Shown: positions 9,857-20,664 of the stretch, one piece after another
Layout of the letters: the number at the start of each line of letters is the position of its first letter
Position numbering within the stretch: the first letter of the stretch is position 1
NCBI GenBank assembly: GCA_964035545.1
Contig: CAXIUT010000201.1
Location: 1 to 34,395 of the forward strand
Direction: 5' to 3'
Source: Bugula neritina
Lineage: Eukaryota > Bryozoa > Gymnolaemata > Cheilostomatida > Bugulidae
Length of the DNA: 34,395 nt
The notes under the pieces: model-generated
The model's database searches: none
Seen by the model: only the letters and a program-made list of their open reading frames with translations
What the model was told of the DNA's origin: nothing
Position numbers and translations under genes: made by a program

Positions 9857-10503
9857 ATGATCTTCAATGCAACACGTAAAATTGTCACTCTTACCAGAAG
9901 AATGATCCATATGATTAGTATTTAAACCATGGGCACTCCTAATCCCAACTTTCTCAAGTTTATTCCTGTGGGACATAAAGTGCTTGGAGATGAAGGCACT
10001 CTCGACATCCCTTCAAAAGAATATTCTTAGATATCACCATTGGCACAATAACTATTTACAATAAGTGGAATAACAAGGATATTTTATGGTTCTGACTATT
10101 TGAGTATTGCTAAAGAGTAGTCAATAGAATGGAGTAATTTAAAGCCTGAAATATTTAAGATTTTGAGTGATTATTTTGAAAGCAAGAAGAAGTTACTGGT
10201 GGCCAATGTTGAGATATGTACAGATGATGAGATATAGAATCGGATGAAATCGACCCGAATGATAGCGAGACAGTTCAATTTATAAAATAGATAATAAATA
10301 GTCGAATACGTCCGAATGTGCAAGACGATGGAGGTGATGTAAAATTTATATCTTTTGATGAGTAAAGTGGAGTATTGATCATAAAGATGGTGGGTGCTTG
10401 TGCGGGTTGTCCGTCTTCTTTGGCTACTTTGAAGGGAGGAATTGAAAAGATGCTCACTTATTACATACCCTAGATCAAGGAAGTAATCGCATAAGAGGAA
10501 TGA
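9857..10503 (+). CDS. nfu1: NFU1 iron-sulfur cluster scaffold
   Basis: A 208-residue mitochondrial NFU1. Residues 1-24 are basic and hydroxylated (MIFNATRKIVTLTRRMIHMI), as in a matrix targeting signal. The N-terminal Nfu domain begins TMGTPNPNFLKFIPVG and includes GITRIFYGSDYLSI. The C-terminal NifU domain has RPNVQDDGGDVKF and the cluster-binding VGACAGCPSS with its CxxC. The protein carries 4Fe-4S clusters to targets such as lipoate synthase. A 20-nt intron at 10218-10237 (GTACAG...ATATAG) joins the domains in frame: 647 minus 20 gives 209 codons. Length is near the usual 210-250. The next plus-strand ATG is 50 bases after the stop. Confidence 0.95.
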
Positions 10504-10553
10504 TAAGTTGATAAAGATATTATATAGTAAAATAAATTATATTTGTAAAGTGG

Positions 10554-11279
10554 ATGTTTGAGTACTCACAACCATCAATTGCTAAGGTGCGTATATCTGA
10601 AGATGTTACTTACTTGCCCACTGCCTAAAAATCACAATATAGATTTGATACTGAACCTTTTATTGAAAGAACTCCTAAAAAAATTGATTTTGGATCACCA
10701 AAATCTATCAAAAGTTCTGTCTCTATGACCAGAAAAAGTATCGATGAGTGTCTCTACCTAGCTTCTTAGAAGAAAAAGATGAATAATGAGGCTATTTAGG
10801 AGGTGGTTCAGACTAATAACTAAATATTGGGATCTTTGTCGAACTTCAATCCAGTGAAAAGGAACCTCTTTTAAAACAAAAATAGAACTGAACAGCAAAA
10901 TAGAAGAGACTATCGAAATTATGTGTAGACAAGTAATTTCGAATTACCAACTGTTATAAGTCCTAAAAAAACGAAGTACAGGGAGAATAACTAAAATATA
11001 CCTACTTCTACTTATAAATAGTAAAATGAAAAAGGCGATCTCATGAGACATATATCAAAGTTATAATCCTAGCTGGCTGTATTGAGGAGTTCTGCTTCTA
11101 GGAATAGAGTTAGTTCTGACATGAATGCATTGATTGAGTAAAATAAGCATTTGAGGAGTCAGTTGGCATTGTCTCAGTCAAAGGTTTCTTTGAATGTGTT
11201 TGATTAGTTGGAGAGGTTGAAGGCATAGAATAACGCACTGAGGAGGGACACAATTGCTTTATTGAGGGCTAAGAATTGA
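10554..11279 (+). CDS. Hypothetical protein with C-terminal coiled coil
   Basis: One open frame of 241 residues without introns, from MFEYSQPSIAKVRISEDV to TGA 11277-11279. The first 150 residues are polar and probably unstructured, with SP/TP sites (IERTPKKIDFGSPKSIK). The last 70 form a likely coiled coil (SRNRVSSDMNALIEQNKHLR, LERLKAQNNALRRDTIALLR). No family recognised. Layout and its place between NFU1 and a convergent small gene give no functional hint. Confidence 0.7.
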
Positions 11280-11306
11280 TGTTATGAAGTTAGAGTGTAT
11301 GAACAA

Positions 11307-11651
11307 TCATAGATTATTTTTTATTTTCCTTAGTATCATGAGAACTTATTGACTACTCCTGTCTGAAAAATCATACTATTTTTGTTAATTCGTGTTTTTT
11401 ATTTTGAGATTGATGTCAAAGAGTTGTTAGGCTAGAAGTGAACTTTTCTGATGTCTATCTTTCATTTCTTTTCGATATTTTTGTATTTATTTGTAGTATT
11501 CGAGTCTCATATGTAGTTCATCTGTATATTTGATTGCTTTTTCGATGGTGATGTTGCTATCTGAAGCCATTTGATTACTAAATGACTGTCTTGACTAGTT
11601 GATATATGTTTCATAGGTTTGGATGAGTTCTAAATTCTTTTTGTTTGACAT
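11307..11651 (-). CDS. Small helical protein, unknown
   Basis: A complete 114-residue ORF (MSNKKNLELIQTYETYINQS to LRKIKNNL), ending in TGA 27 bases from the convergent stop of the previous gene. It is mostly helical and charged (IEKAIKYTDELHMRLEYYKQ, QKYRKEMKDRH). It has no signal peptide or cysteines. The middle resembles a short coiled coil of the kind seen in small adaptor or complex subunits, but I do not recognise a family. It shares a 140-base upstream region with the divergent ERGIC-family gene. Confidence 0.65.
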
Positions 11652-11791
11652 TTCAGAAGTGATTTATTATAAAATGATTTTACTAGTCTAGATAATATAA
11701 ATATGATTATTTTAACTCTTAATTTTGTATTAAAAGATTAAAAGGATGTGAGAAAATATTTGATATTGCCACGTCAATTATTATTATTTAC

Positions 11792-12824
11792 ATGTTGAAA
11801 AATTTTGACTTCTTTAGAAAGATACAAACTGACCAATAACTAACCTCTGCCACTGGAGGAATATTCACTATTGTGGCTCTTATAGTAACTACTTTATCAC
11901 TTAGATTGCTGGTATTTTGATCATTTTGTCTTTACAAGATTTCTACCAAGAAAAATATTACACTTTTCTTGCTATTAAAAATGACTATTCTGAATTTCTA
12001 CCTATGCGTATCGATGTCACCTTTCACAAACTTCCCTGCTAAGGTATAGATATCTTAGTTCAGCTCTTGGTATTGAGTTTCATGATGAACTTTAGTATGT
12101 TGAAAAAAAATTGGAAGACAAGCTGCCTATGTTCAGTATAGCCAAAGATGGAAAATAGGAGAAATATACAAGGACTTAAGATAGAGCTAAAGAGAAGGAA
12201 GCATTAACTCATCATTTGAAGTAAGGATTTAAATGCAGAGTGCAGGGAACTATCAATTTGCCTAAAGTATGATATTTAGTTATGCAGACACCGGGGACAT
12301 TAACATTCGGAGCAAGTGGACAGGATAACTTGGTTTGGTAGGTCGATCAGAATCTTCAAGGAGGTGTTAAGTTGAATTATCGTTTGGATTCTTTGAATTT
12401 CGGGTTGGGAGACAACATTTTTGATTTTCCTATAGCTCACAAATCCAAAAACATTTAAAACTATATCAAATATCTCTAGGGAGATGTTAATAATCGTACT
12501 GTGGTTCAGGATTATTCAACTGAAGATAGTCGTCTAAACTTTTTGAACCATATAAAGATCATTCCAGTGGTAATAGAGGGAGAAGGGAAGAAGGCTGATA
12601 GTGAAAACTATCGTTATTCATTACGAGCTGGTTCTACTTTTAGTAACTAACCTTTTCCTAAGTTGATGTTGATGACAGAGATCGAGCCGATTAATATCGT
12701 GTATAAGAAGCATGAGCCTGAACTATACTAGTTTGTTCGACAGTTATTGGCAATCGTTGGAGGCACTGTGGCAACAATAGGTCTTTTTAATTCTTTGGGT
12801 CATTTCTTATTTGGTATTAAATGA
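11792..12824 (+). CDS. ERGIC/Erv41-Erv46 family ER-Golgi cargo receptor
   Basis: A 323-residue two-pass membrane protein after removal of three introns: 11885-11904 (20 nt), 12044-12063 (20 nt) and 12267-12287 (21 nt); 1033 minus 61 gives 324 codons. The start MLKNFDFFRKIQTDQQLTSA and TGGIFTIVALIIAGILIILS form the family's N-terminal cytosolic motif and first membrane segment. MRIDVTFHKLPCQ and FKCRVQGTINLP are luminal signatures. The end FVRQLLAIVGGTVATIGLFN and SLGHFLFGIK make the second membrane segment and short tail. Erv41/Erv46 form a COPII-COPI cycling complex that retrieves ER residents. The cysteine-rich CxxC cluster typical of ERGIC3/Erv46 is not visible, so it may be closer to ERGIC2/Erv41. 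The third intron removes an in-frame TGA. Confidence 0.92.
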
Positions 12825-12849
12825 TTATTAGAATTGATTATTATGAATA

Positions 12850-14203
12850 TCATTTCTTTTTTGTTTTTTATTTATATTTATTACTCCTATTTACCTATTT
12901 ATACTAAGATCCTTTGAATATTTATTACTTATATGTCTGTTATAAATCTAGATTGGCTGCATTGCTTTTTTTGATAAATCTATATTAACCAATTCATACG
13001 ATAGAAATATGATGATGACGAGTACAAAACTGACAGTAAGCCAGATAAATATATTTTTATCTTAGTTATTTTTTTTAATTTCCAACAACTCTACACTACA
13101 ACTACTATTATGGCAATAAGATTTGAGACATAGATCTTAGTTATTTTTATATTTTTTAGCAATGAATTAAAAAGAAGTCTATTGAATTGATTTTTATCTT
13201 TTGTATATTTTTTTTTATGTCATGTTATAGACAATATTATCAATGAATAATGTATTACCGTAATATGATGCTTTACTAATAGGACCAATGTCTATCATTA
13301 AATCATACTATCTTTTGATCGTACATATTTTCTTAGAAATTTAGAAGTTTATTATATATATTTTTTATGATGTGATGATGTATATGGTCTATCCGTATTG
13401 ATTTTCAGGTAGGATGTAGTGTATGTTGGGAATGTATGGACAATTTTGTGAAATATATACGTATTTATTCGTGTCTAGCATTGATAGCCAATTAGATTTT
13501 GTGATTATGATTGGATAGGGGTGGTGATCTGATATTATACTTATTTATGATTTTAAATTTTAAAGGTATAATTTTAATTTACTACTGCCTGATTCATCAT
13601 ATACTCTATATCTATTTATAGTTACTCTATTGTGCCATCCTAGTATGCTATAAATAATTATACTTTATCTTTTGATCGATATCTGGCTATTCCTCCCACG
13701 ATCTGACTGGTACTTGTGAATTATGCCAATTTCAGAATATTTTGAAATTTGTTCTATTCATATATATGATATAAGTTGTTATCTTGACTGATAAAGTAGA
13801 TTATTCCTGATTGGCTGACTCCTCGGTCGCTGATGATATACTTTATTTGGATGTTTAGAGATGAGATTAGTTTGCATTATGTATCGTATATTTTGGCTTT
13901 ATTCTATTAAGGATAGTTTATTGCTAAGAAGATGTCATTGTTTGTTTGTATTATGAAACTTTTTAGTTGAGTTGAGGTGTATTTGCATTTGGGAGTGAAT
14001 TATAAGGAGGATGATTGGTAGTTGGGGAGAAGTTCTTAATATGGTAGATGATTATTGGTTTGTGAATTATATCTTTTATGGGCTAGTAGTTGATTTTAAG
14101 TTTAAAGTTGTTCTATTTTGAGTTAAAGTTGTATGATTTAAGGTGTGAAAGAGGAAACTAAGATAAGAAACCACAAGAATATTATCAAGTTGTTTATATT
14201 CAT
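12850..14203 (-). CDS. Type I membrane protein with probable beta-propeller-like ectodomain
   Basis: A 434-residue protein if introns at 13585-13604 (20 nt) and 12856-12884 (29 nt) are removed (435 codons with stop). It begins with a clear signal peptide, MNINNLIIFLWFLILVSSFT. The ectodomain has repeating beta-strand blades such as GVSQSGIIYFISQDNNLYHI, IARYRSKDKVQLFIAYQDGT and LPENQYGQTIYIITSQKIYI. A small cysteine patch (CLKSYCHNSSC) precedes a membrane segment (NIFIWLTVSFVLVIIIFLS) and a short basic tail. The order fits a propeller receptor or adhesion-type surface protein, but no family is recognised. It converges on the ERGIC gene with 25 bases between stops and is the last gene before the internal telomere. 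Confidence 0.72.
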
Positions 14204-14326
14204 AAAATTTTAAATCTAATTCAAAAATTGTTGTTTAAAATTATCTATTTATCTAAGTCATAATCGATATTAACTGATGAATTGTATCGATAGATATTTT
14301 AAGTGGATTTGTATAATATTTAATTA

Positions 14327-14407
14327 GGGGTTGGGGTTGGGGTTGGGGTTGGGGTTGGGGTTGGGGTTGGGGTTGGGGTTGGGGTTGGGGTTGGGGTTGG
14401 GGTTGGG
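14327..14407. repeat. Internal telomeric repeat, (GGGGTT)n
   Basis: Thirteen GGGGTT repeats plus GGG, in the orientation of a right chromosome end, preceded by AT-rich subtelomeric sequence at 14204-14326. Unique sequence resumes at 14408 with AAGAAAGACC, with no C4A2 block. In length (81 bases) and purity the array resembles the true right end at 34327. It marks the end of a complete 14.4-kb mini-chromosome and the join to a second piece. Confidence 0.95.
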
Positions 14408-15536
14408 AAGAAAGACCATCAGAAAGAGTTTGTAAAACAAAGATAAATTATTCAACAACAAGTTGCTTAACATAAAAAGTAATAATAATCAGAGCAAGTT
14501 TAAACAGTAGATATCATGGAATAAAATCAAAATATACTTACTGGAAAATACTATGATTACTTCAAAAATGTCTTTGAAAAACATCAAGAAAAAGCTCAAA
14601 AATATTATGATCAAAAAGATGGATAAAATAAAATAGATTAGGAAAAGGAAGATGAAGGAAGCAAAGAAATAGATACAAATAAACCTGAAAAATGGAGTCG
14701 ATCACAAAGAAAAAAGATGAGATGGCTTCGAGTTGCTGATCTTAAAGCTAGAGTTAGAAGACCAGATCTTGTATAGGCATGGGATATTACTGCTCCAGAT
14801 CCTTTGTTTTTATGCTAATTGAAAACTTTGAAAAAACAGCATACCTGTTCCTCGACATTGGAACCAGAAATCTAAATTTTTGCAAACTAAAAGAGGTATT
14901 CTTAAACCAATGTTCAAGTTACCTGAGTTTATAGAAGCTACAGGTATAAGTAAACTGAGAGATCCTTTTTCAGAGCGAGATGGTTCGAAGATGGTTCGTG
15001 AAAAGCTCAGAGAAAGGATGAATCCTAAACTTGGCAAAATTGATATTGAGTATTCAGTTCTTCATGATGCTTTTTTCAAGTATCAAACTAAAAGTGATCT
15101 CACGGTATTTGGAGATGCATATTATGAAGGTAAAGAGGATTAGTCTAAGGCGAAAGCAGTATAAACCTGGACTGATAAGTGAGGCTTTAAGAATGGCTTT
15201 AGGTGTTTCTGACTATCAGGCGCCACCTTGGATTATAAATATGCAAAGATATGGAGCTCCTCCTAGTTATCCAAACTCTTAGAATTCTTGGTTCAACGGT
15301 TCCTTTTTCACAGGTGGCAAGTTATTCGATTATCAATAAGTCAGGATTAGAAGAGGTGGCTAGGAAGTTAGGTCAGCCAGGTCTATATGCTACTTTTAGG
15401 ACAATACTATGAGTAAGAGGAATAAGAATTCGTGGATAAGGGATATTGGGGACAGGTAACAAACTTGGATGACATTCATGATGAAGCTCCTAATGAAGAA
15501 GATTGGCGGGAGGCCTAAGATGAATCGTAATTATGA
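14408..15536 (+). CDS. SF3B2: Splicing factor 3B subunit 2 (SF3B2), 5' end missing
   Basis: Part of the U2 snRNP SF3b complex that contacts the branch-site region. Conserved SF3B2 blocks are clear: RSQRKKMRWLRVADLKARVR, ITAPDPLFLCQLKTL, IPVPRHWNQKSKFLQTKRGI, MNPKLGKIDIEYSVLHDAFF, GDAYYEGKE, PPWIINMQRYGAPPSYPN. The frame is open from the telomere junction and a first ATG occurs at 14517 inside Q-rich sequence, so the gene seems cut at its 5' end. Three single-base insertions break the frame within conserved blocks: in A6 at 14831-14836, near 15150 and near 15277. These are not explained by introns. A 19-nt intron at 15381-15399 is convincing and joins to YYEQEEQEFVDKGYWGQV. The acidic tail ends at TGA 15534-15536. 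It could be a sequence-error zone or a decayed copy. Confidence 0.88.
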
Positions 15537-15576
15537 TTTGGAAATCATATTCTTATTTCATCATTATTTATTAAAT

Positions 15577-16495
15577 ATGATTAAAATAATAGCCAAAGCA
15601 TTCCAGTTGAGAACGATCTTTAATCAAAGACAAATGCTGTTTTGTACAAAAAAAGTATAAAATATTCCAACAGATTTATCTTCTAAATTTACTGATAAAG
15701 GAATAGAGGAAACTAAAGAAAAAATCATCACAGCTGGTAAAAATCATATTAATGAAGGTCGTTCGTGGAAGGCATCTTAATTGAGAATCAAATCAACTGA
15801 GGACTTGCATAAGTTATGGTATGTTTGTGTGAGATAAAAAAATCTTGTTCTGGCTGATTAATTGGCTATGCAGCATGATCCTACTCATAAAAGAAAAGGA
15901 GGTAAAATTAGAAGAGTTTTAAAAGCTGCAATTAACTATGAGAAGAATTTTATTTGTAATTAATGAAAGAGAACAAATTAAAAAATCATTTAAAAAATAA
16001 CTTGAAGATGAATACATATAAAAAAAGAGAAACTAACTTCAAAATTAACTTAATAAGGCTCCTTAACCACTGCCATCAATTAGTCTTGAATTATTAAAAG
16101 CCAAGTATCAAGCTTTGAGGAAAGGAGTCGATAATGTTGATTATCTAGAGAAAATATGTATTTTTAGAATATTTAGTTGCCAGAAGAGAGCAGACTAAGG
16201 AAAGGTTCAAAAGAGCTGAGTAAAGAGTAACTCAACTAGATCCTTAAAAAGAGTTTTAGTCTTTTTGGGCTCATGAAATGACTATAGGAGAAAGACCAAC
16301 TCAGATGGAAATCTTGAAATCTCATGTTAGAACTGGAAAGGTTTAAATTTAAAGCAAAGGAAAATTGTTCTTGGATTTTTAAATGCTCGTAGATCAAAAG
16401 ATGCAAAGGCCTAATTCAGAAAATAGTTGAAGATTTTAGGTCAAAAAATAGCATTTTAATAGGCAAAAAGTCGAACTGAATCAGCAAATCAATGA
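15577..16495 (+). CDS. MRPL47: Mitochondrial ribosomal protein uL29m (MRPL47)
   Basis: The MRPL47 signature is clear: EGRSWKASQLRIKSTEDLHK followed by LWYVCVRQKNLVLADQL, the uL29m core that docks near the polypeptide exit of the mitochondrial large subunit. The N-terminus MIKIIAKAFQLRTIFNQRQM is a plausible targeting peptide, and MRRILFVINEREQ follows the core. One extra base in T4 at 15917-15920 breaks the frame. A 19-nt intron at 16158-16176 joins DYLEKI to ARREQTKERF. Near 16326-16354 either a 29-nt or a 14-nt intron precedes QRKIVLGFLNARRSKDAKAQ. TGA lies at 16493-16495. It starts 40 bases after SF3B2 and converges on the next gene with 20 bases between stops. Confidence 0.92.
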
Positions 16496-16515
16496 TAAAT
16501 AATAGTAATATAAAA

Positions 16516-18224
16516 TCAATATTTTTTTTGAACAAGTTTATTCATCTTTCTAACTAGCTGTTTTCCCATATCAATACAATAATTTTGATTTTTAAAAGTT
16601 TATAAATTATTATTAATACTTCTATAGCATGTCTCTTAAGGAATAGCTATGGGTTTAGTCATTATTTTTTTTATTTCTCTTTAGCTTTCAAAATTGTCAC
16701 TATCATTGATGTATTGTAGGAAATTATTGAGTTAGTTATAGACATTTTGAGGGGTATTATTGGTTAGTTTAATGTGTGTTTTTAAGAGAGTTGCTTGTGA
16801 GGGTAATTTTTTCTTTTTTCCTGATTCTATTTATGAAGTTTCTTTGACAGTTGAAGGTGCGAATGATTTTTAACTCATGAAGTATGGTTATGTTTTTTTA
16901 AGGATAGAAAATCTAGAGTTCATTTTAGTGAATCTTAATAATTTTTGAGATTTTGATTGATTTGAACTGGTCATTTTCTTTAATCTGGATTTACTATAGT
17001 TATTATCTTTATTTTATTTATTGTTTTTTAGAGTTATTATCTTTATCTTTTATTTTATTTTATGTTTTATATAATTTTTTAATAGAAGTAGGTTATTCTT
17101 AATTGATCCATCTAACTGTTCTAGTTTTACTTTTATATTGATCTTTTAATTTGAATTATAACTAGCTATCTATTTAATTAGATTTAATTGATTTTTTTGA
17201 TTTTAGACTAGTTTATGAAAATTTTATAGAAATGACTGATCTTCCAGTCCATAAACTTTTTTAACTTCCATTTTATGATATCTAAAAATTAGATTTTTTA
17301 TGTTTAGTTTTAGCGAATGATGTTTTTTATTTATTTCTTGATAATATTGTATGTTTACTCTATTGATTTTCATTAGTAAATTTACTTTTCCTGTTTGTTT
17401 TATTTTTTTTTAATTGATAGAAAATAAAACTGTTTTTTTTTTACCTTCTGTTCTCTTTCTAAAAGCACCTCTTTTTATAGATTAAGTATCGAATTAATTT
17501 TTTGATATTCTTTTATCTTTTCTCTCCATGTTTCTTCTTGAACTTATAACTGAACTACCATAATTAGAAAAATTATCACTTGATTCATTATTTGATTTTA
17601 AATTATTTAAATTAGATCTTCTCTTTTCATGATGTTTATTGTTAGTTATAGGATAGATGTTTATATTGTGATCTTTTTAATATTCTTAAAGGATCCCATT
17701 TTATAATATAGGATTATCTATTGAAGTTCTTACTCTATTATAGTTTCTTTTTTTGAATCCTAGTTTATTTTATTTGTTGTATTTGTTTTAAGAAGGTTGT
17801 TTGTTTACTTAAGAAACTGTTTAGTATTGTGATCTATAAGTACTTTGTTTTTAGTCTTTCATTGATATTTGTGATACATTTATTGTTTTTTCTTTAAAAA
17901 ATTATTAAATTTAGGTCTTTCTGTACGTTCATTATCTTCATTTTCAATAGCTGATATTGATTTTTATGGACATATTTTCATAGATTTATATGTTATATTT
18001 TTTCTGAGTATTTTCTTCTTTTAGGCTTTAAAACCAAACAAACCATTTTGGTTTTGAGGTGGTAGTATTTACTATTCTTAATAATAGTTCATCCACTAAT
18101 TATCTGAATAGTTGTTTTTGGTTTATTAGTTTTGAGGTTTTGATCTATGAGTATGAGTTTGAATAGGAATTACTTATCCTATTATGTATTGAAAAATCTA
18201 GGGAAAGTTGTATTGTCGTATCAT
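16516..18224 (-). CDS. Large Lys/Asn/Ser/Gln-rich protein, unknown
   Basis: About 557 residues if a 35-nt intron at 17892-17926 is removed (558 codons with stop). The start MIRQYNFPQIFQYIIGQVIP leads into a low-complexity region. A serine-rich segment (NNESSDNFSNYGSSVISSRR) and a helical segment (DQSFLQNFHKLVQNQKNQLN) follow, then a basic C-terminal tail (GKQLVRKMNKLVQKKY). The C-terminal two thirds is one open frame of more than 370 codons with many TAA/TAG read as Gln, which would be unlikely by chance. No catalytic motif or zinc finger is visible and I do not recognise a family. Confidence 0.65.
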
Positions 18225-18457
18225 GTTCTTGGTTTCTTCTATCTTATAATTAAGAATAAGAACATTATTTTATATATTAAATTCAATTCAGAAGATAATC
18301 TATTAAAAAACTATATCAAAGATATAAAAATATTCCTTCTTATTAGTTTTTGTTTTATCTCAAATTCAAATGCAAAAAATTAGAATTTATTCTGTTTCGA
18401 TATTTAAAAGTTATTTCTTTAAATAATTATCTATTGTTTCTTTACTGAGTGAACCTG
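18225..18457. other. AT-rich intergenic region
   Basis: This stretch lies between the divergent low-complexity gene (minus) and the small ORF and SPRY-like gene (plus). If the small ORF at 18458 is not real, the gene-free region extends to 18609 (385 bases). I see no RNA gene, repeat or conserved motif; it should contain promoters for both directions. Confidence 0.5.
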
Positions 18458-18577
18458 ATGTCAATGGACCATAATGGTCTGAAATAGGTCAAGTTTATCT
18501 CCAAGATAGAGAAAAGTATTTTAGAATAGCTAAATAATGGACTTAGAAATATGCAAGATGATTCTCTAAATTTATGA
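18458..18577 (+). CDS. Possible 39-residue ORF
   Basis: MSMDHNGLKQVKFISKIEKS starts a 39-residue ORF that ends at TGA 18575-18577, 32 bases before the SPRY-like gene. It is helical and charged and uses TAG as Gln. It might be a small gene, an upstream ORF, or a 5' exon of the next gene, though no splice junction convinces me. Confidence 0.25.
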
Positions 18578-18609
18578 TTTTAATTTTTAATATTGAAATA
18601 ATTATAGAT

Positions 18610-19124
18610 ATGTAGGCCAATCAAATATCAGTGTATGCTAAGCATATGTGGTCATACAACTATGACCATTCTGGAAATAGACTAACAAGAAACTTAAAAA
18701 GTCCCATTGGTTGGTATCCTATAGCTCTCGATAAATAAGTAAAGCAAAATGGTAAATCAAAATACAACTTAAAGACTAAGGCTGCTACTGGTGATGTTCG
18801 ATTTGGAGTGGTTGCTAAAAAGATGATAAAAGATAACGCTTGGACTCGAGAGCAATTTATTTTTTGGATATTAATCAGTCGGGATTAAATAAAAAGAGTT
18901 GCATTTTGTTATTTGATAAAGGAAATAAAAGATCTTAGTTTTTGGGAGTAGGAGAGATGGAATTTAATATGGAAGTTGATGCTAAAAATCGACGAATTGC
19001 TTGGTATAACAAAAGCAAATTGCTAGTTGAAATGTAGATTCCAAATACAATACAGTATCCTATGTGTGCTTTCTTTTCATTAAAGAATACAAATGACTGG
19101 TGCTAATTAACACTTGTTTAATGA
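18610..19124 (+). CDS. SPRY/B30.2-like domain protein
   Basis: 160 residues after removing a 32-nt intron at 18769-18800 or nearby (515 minus 32 gives 161 codons). The start MQANQISVYAKHMWSYNYDH leads to SPIGWYPIALDKQ. The second half looks like a SPRY fold: CILLFDKGNKRSQFLGVGEM, MEVDAKNRRIAWYNKSKLLV, YPMCAFFSLKNTNDWCQLTL, which match the pattern of strands and the late hydrophobic turn in these ligand-binding domains. The protein would be one small domain without partner domains. The fold is a moderate call and the intron is inferred from frame restoration only. Confidence 0.5.
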
Positions 19125-19182
19125 TTAATTTAGATTAGAATTAGTTATTAAAAGATTAGTTTAGTTATCAAAAATATAGATA

Positions 19183-20612
19183 TCACCACATGATTCTTCC
19201 TTGTCCGAATGTATTAGAAAATTAAAAGAAAATAAAGTAGCCTAGAACAAGTAAATTAACAGCTACTTTAATCAAAGTTGTCCAAATCAGTCTTTATTTA
19301 GAATTTAATCTGTTTTATGCTTTATGGATTCCTTATACGTCAATATTGAAGTTTTTATTTTATAGTTCAAATGAAAGCATCAAAAAGGTATAGCAAAGTA
19401 TCTGAATTCAACTAATTATGAAAAGCAGATGTATCCGAAAGTAGCTCCCATCCACAATATAAATTTTATCAGCTTTAATTCCGAGTTGACCATTTGTTTG
19501 AAGATAAATTGAAAGGAAAAAGCATAGGCCAGACAAAGAGCATATTTGAATATATCTCTTTAAGGATATAGCGATAGATGTAGAAAGTGTAGTGTCTGTT
19601 ATCATCTCTGATGAAAGGATGGATAAGAGTGTACTTATCTATGCAGATAATTGAGATAGAGAGTAGAAAGAGGTAAGTAGCTAGTGAATGTCTGGATAGA
19701 TATATTCTTTGTAAGAAGTTGTAGAATGAGTTTATGTATTCACCGATTGTTATAGGTAGGTTGAGCATACAGAAGAAAGCCAGGTATAGCATTTGATTAG
19801 GGTGAAAGACGAGTTTATGATGTGAATGATCTCCGAAAACCAATCTTCCTTAGTTGTAGAATTGTAGGTAGAGATTGAAAATGATGATTATCAATATTTG
19901 AAATCTATTTTGAGCTAGGATTTGCCGTTTATGAGTGAAGATGATTTTGACGATAGTTGTGAAGTGTTTTGGTATTGATTTTGGAACAAGAATTTGTTTT
20001 TTATGATCTTGAAGGACTCTGTATATTATGAAATATAAAATCCAAATAAGGTTGTTTTGTCGAACAAAGATGGCTATTAGTGAAACAAATCCTAACCTCC
20101 ACTCACTTTTAGTCAGATTGTAGTAGAACATGATAGTGATTAGAGTTATGCTGGCTGTATCAGTATAGTCTAGAAAGTTGAAAAAGTATATAGTTGGTGT
20201 AAGTGCGAGATTGAGTGCTCTTGAAAAGGTTACTTGGACAAATTGCTACGAAATCATAGATCTTTAGGACATATACTACAAAGATATTTGAAAAGAGAAG
20301 ACAGTTGAGGGTTCTTATGACTGAGAGGTCTGGAGGAAGAAAAGTAGAAAAGAGTCTTTGAATAAGGTAAAGTCCGGGAGGTGTGGTGAGTTTAGGTTCC
20401 CATAGGTTGAACTGGTTGTTATGATAGAAGGAGAACTGTCGATAGTGAAACTCTTAATCCATGTAGGTGTCAGGGATATTTTTATTGACGAAGTAAAGGA
20501 TGATGAGATTGGGGATATTGATGATGAAGAGTAGTTTGAGGATGGAGTTTCTTTGTTGCAGGATGGGTGTTTTTTTCTATTTGAAGCCAAGCAAAGATTA
20601 GATGACTTTCAT
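19183..20612 (-). CDS. ALG10: ALG10 alpha-1,2-glucosyltransferase
   Basis: ALG10/DIE2 adds the third, terminal glucose to the dolichol-linked Glc2Man9GlcNAc2 glycan in the ER lumen. Seen are the N-terminal acidic motif IPDTYMDQEFHYRQFSFYH, LWEPKLTTPPGLYL, FVRQNNLIWILYFI, VFGDHSHHKLVFHPNQMLYL, HPFIRDDNRHYTFYIYRY, LVEFRYFAIPF and the C-terminus ending GQGRIMW. About ten hydrophobic segments and a length near 470 residues fit the family. A 25-nt intron at 20246-20270 restores the frame before SRALNLALTPTIYFFNFLDY. Two more shifts, near 19535 and at the A5 run at 19382-19386, fall in homopolymers and look like single-base deletions, since neither can be an intron without losing conserved residues. 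Confidence 0.93.
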
Positions 20613-20664
20613 TGATAGTTTATATCAAATCATTGGAATTGAGTTAATTTATAATGCAAGAATA

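Noticed and set aside
12270-12272. In-frame TGA in the ERGIC-family gene as a sign of recoding
   Set aside because: It lies inside a 21-nt GT...AG intron (12267-12287) whose removal gives NLPKTPGTLTFGASG, as expected for the family.
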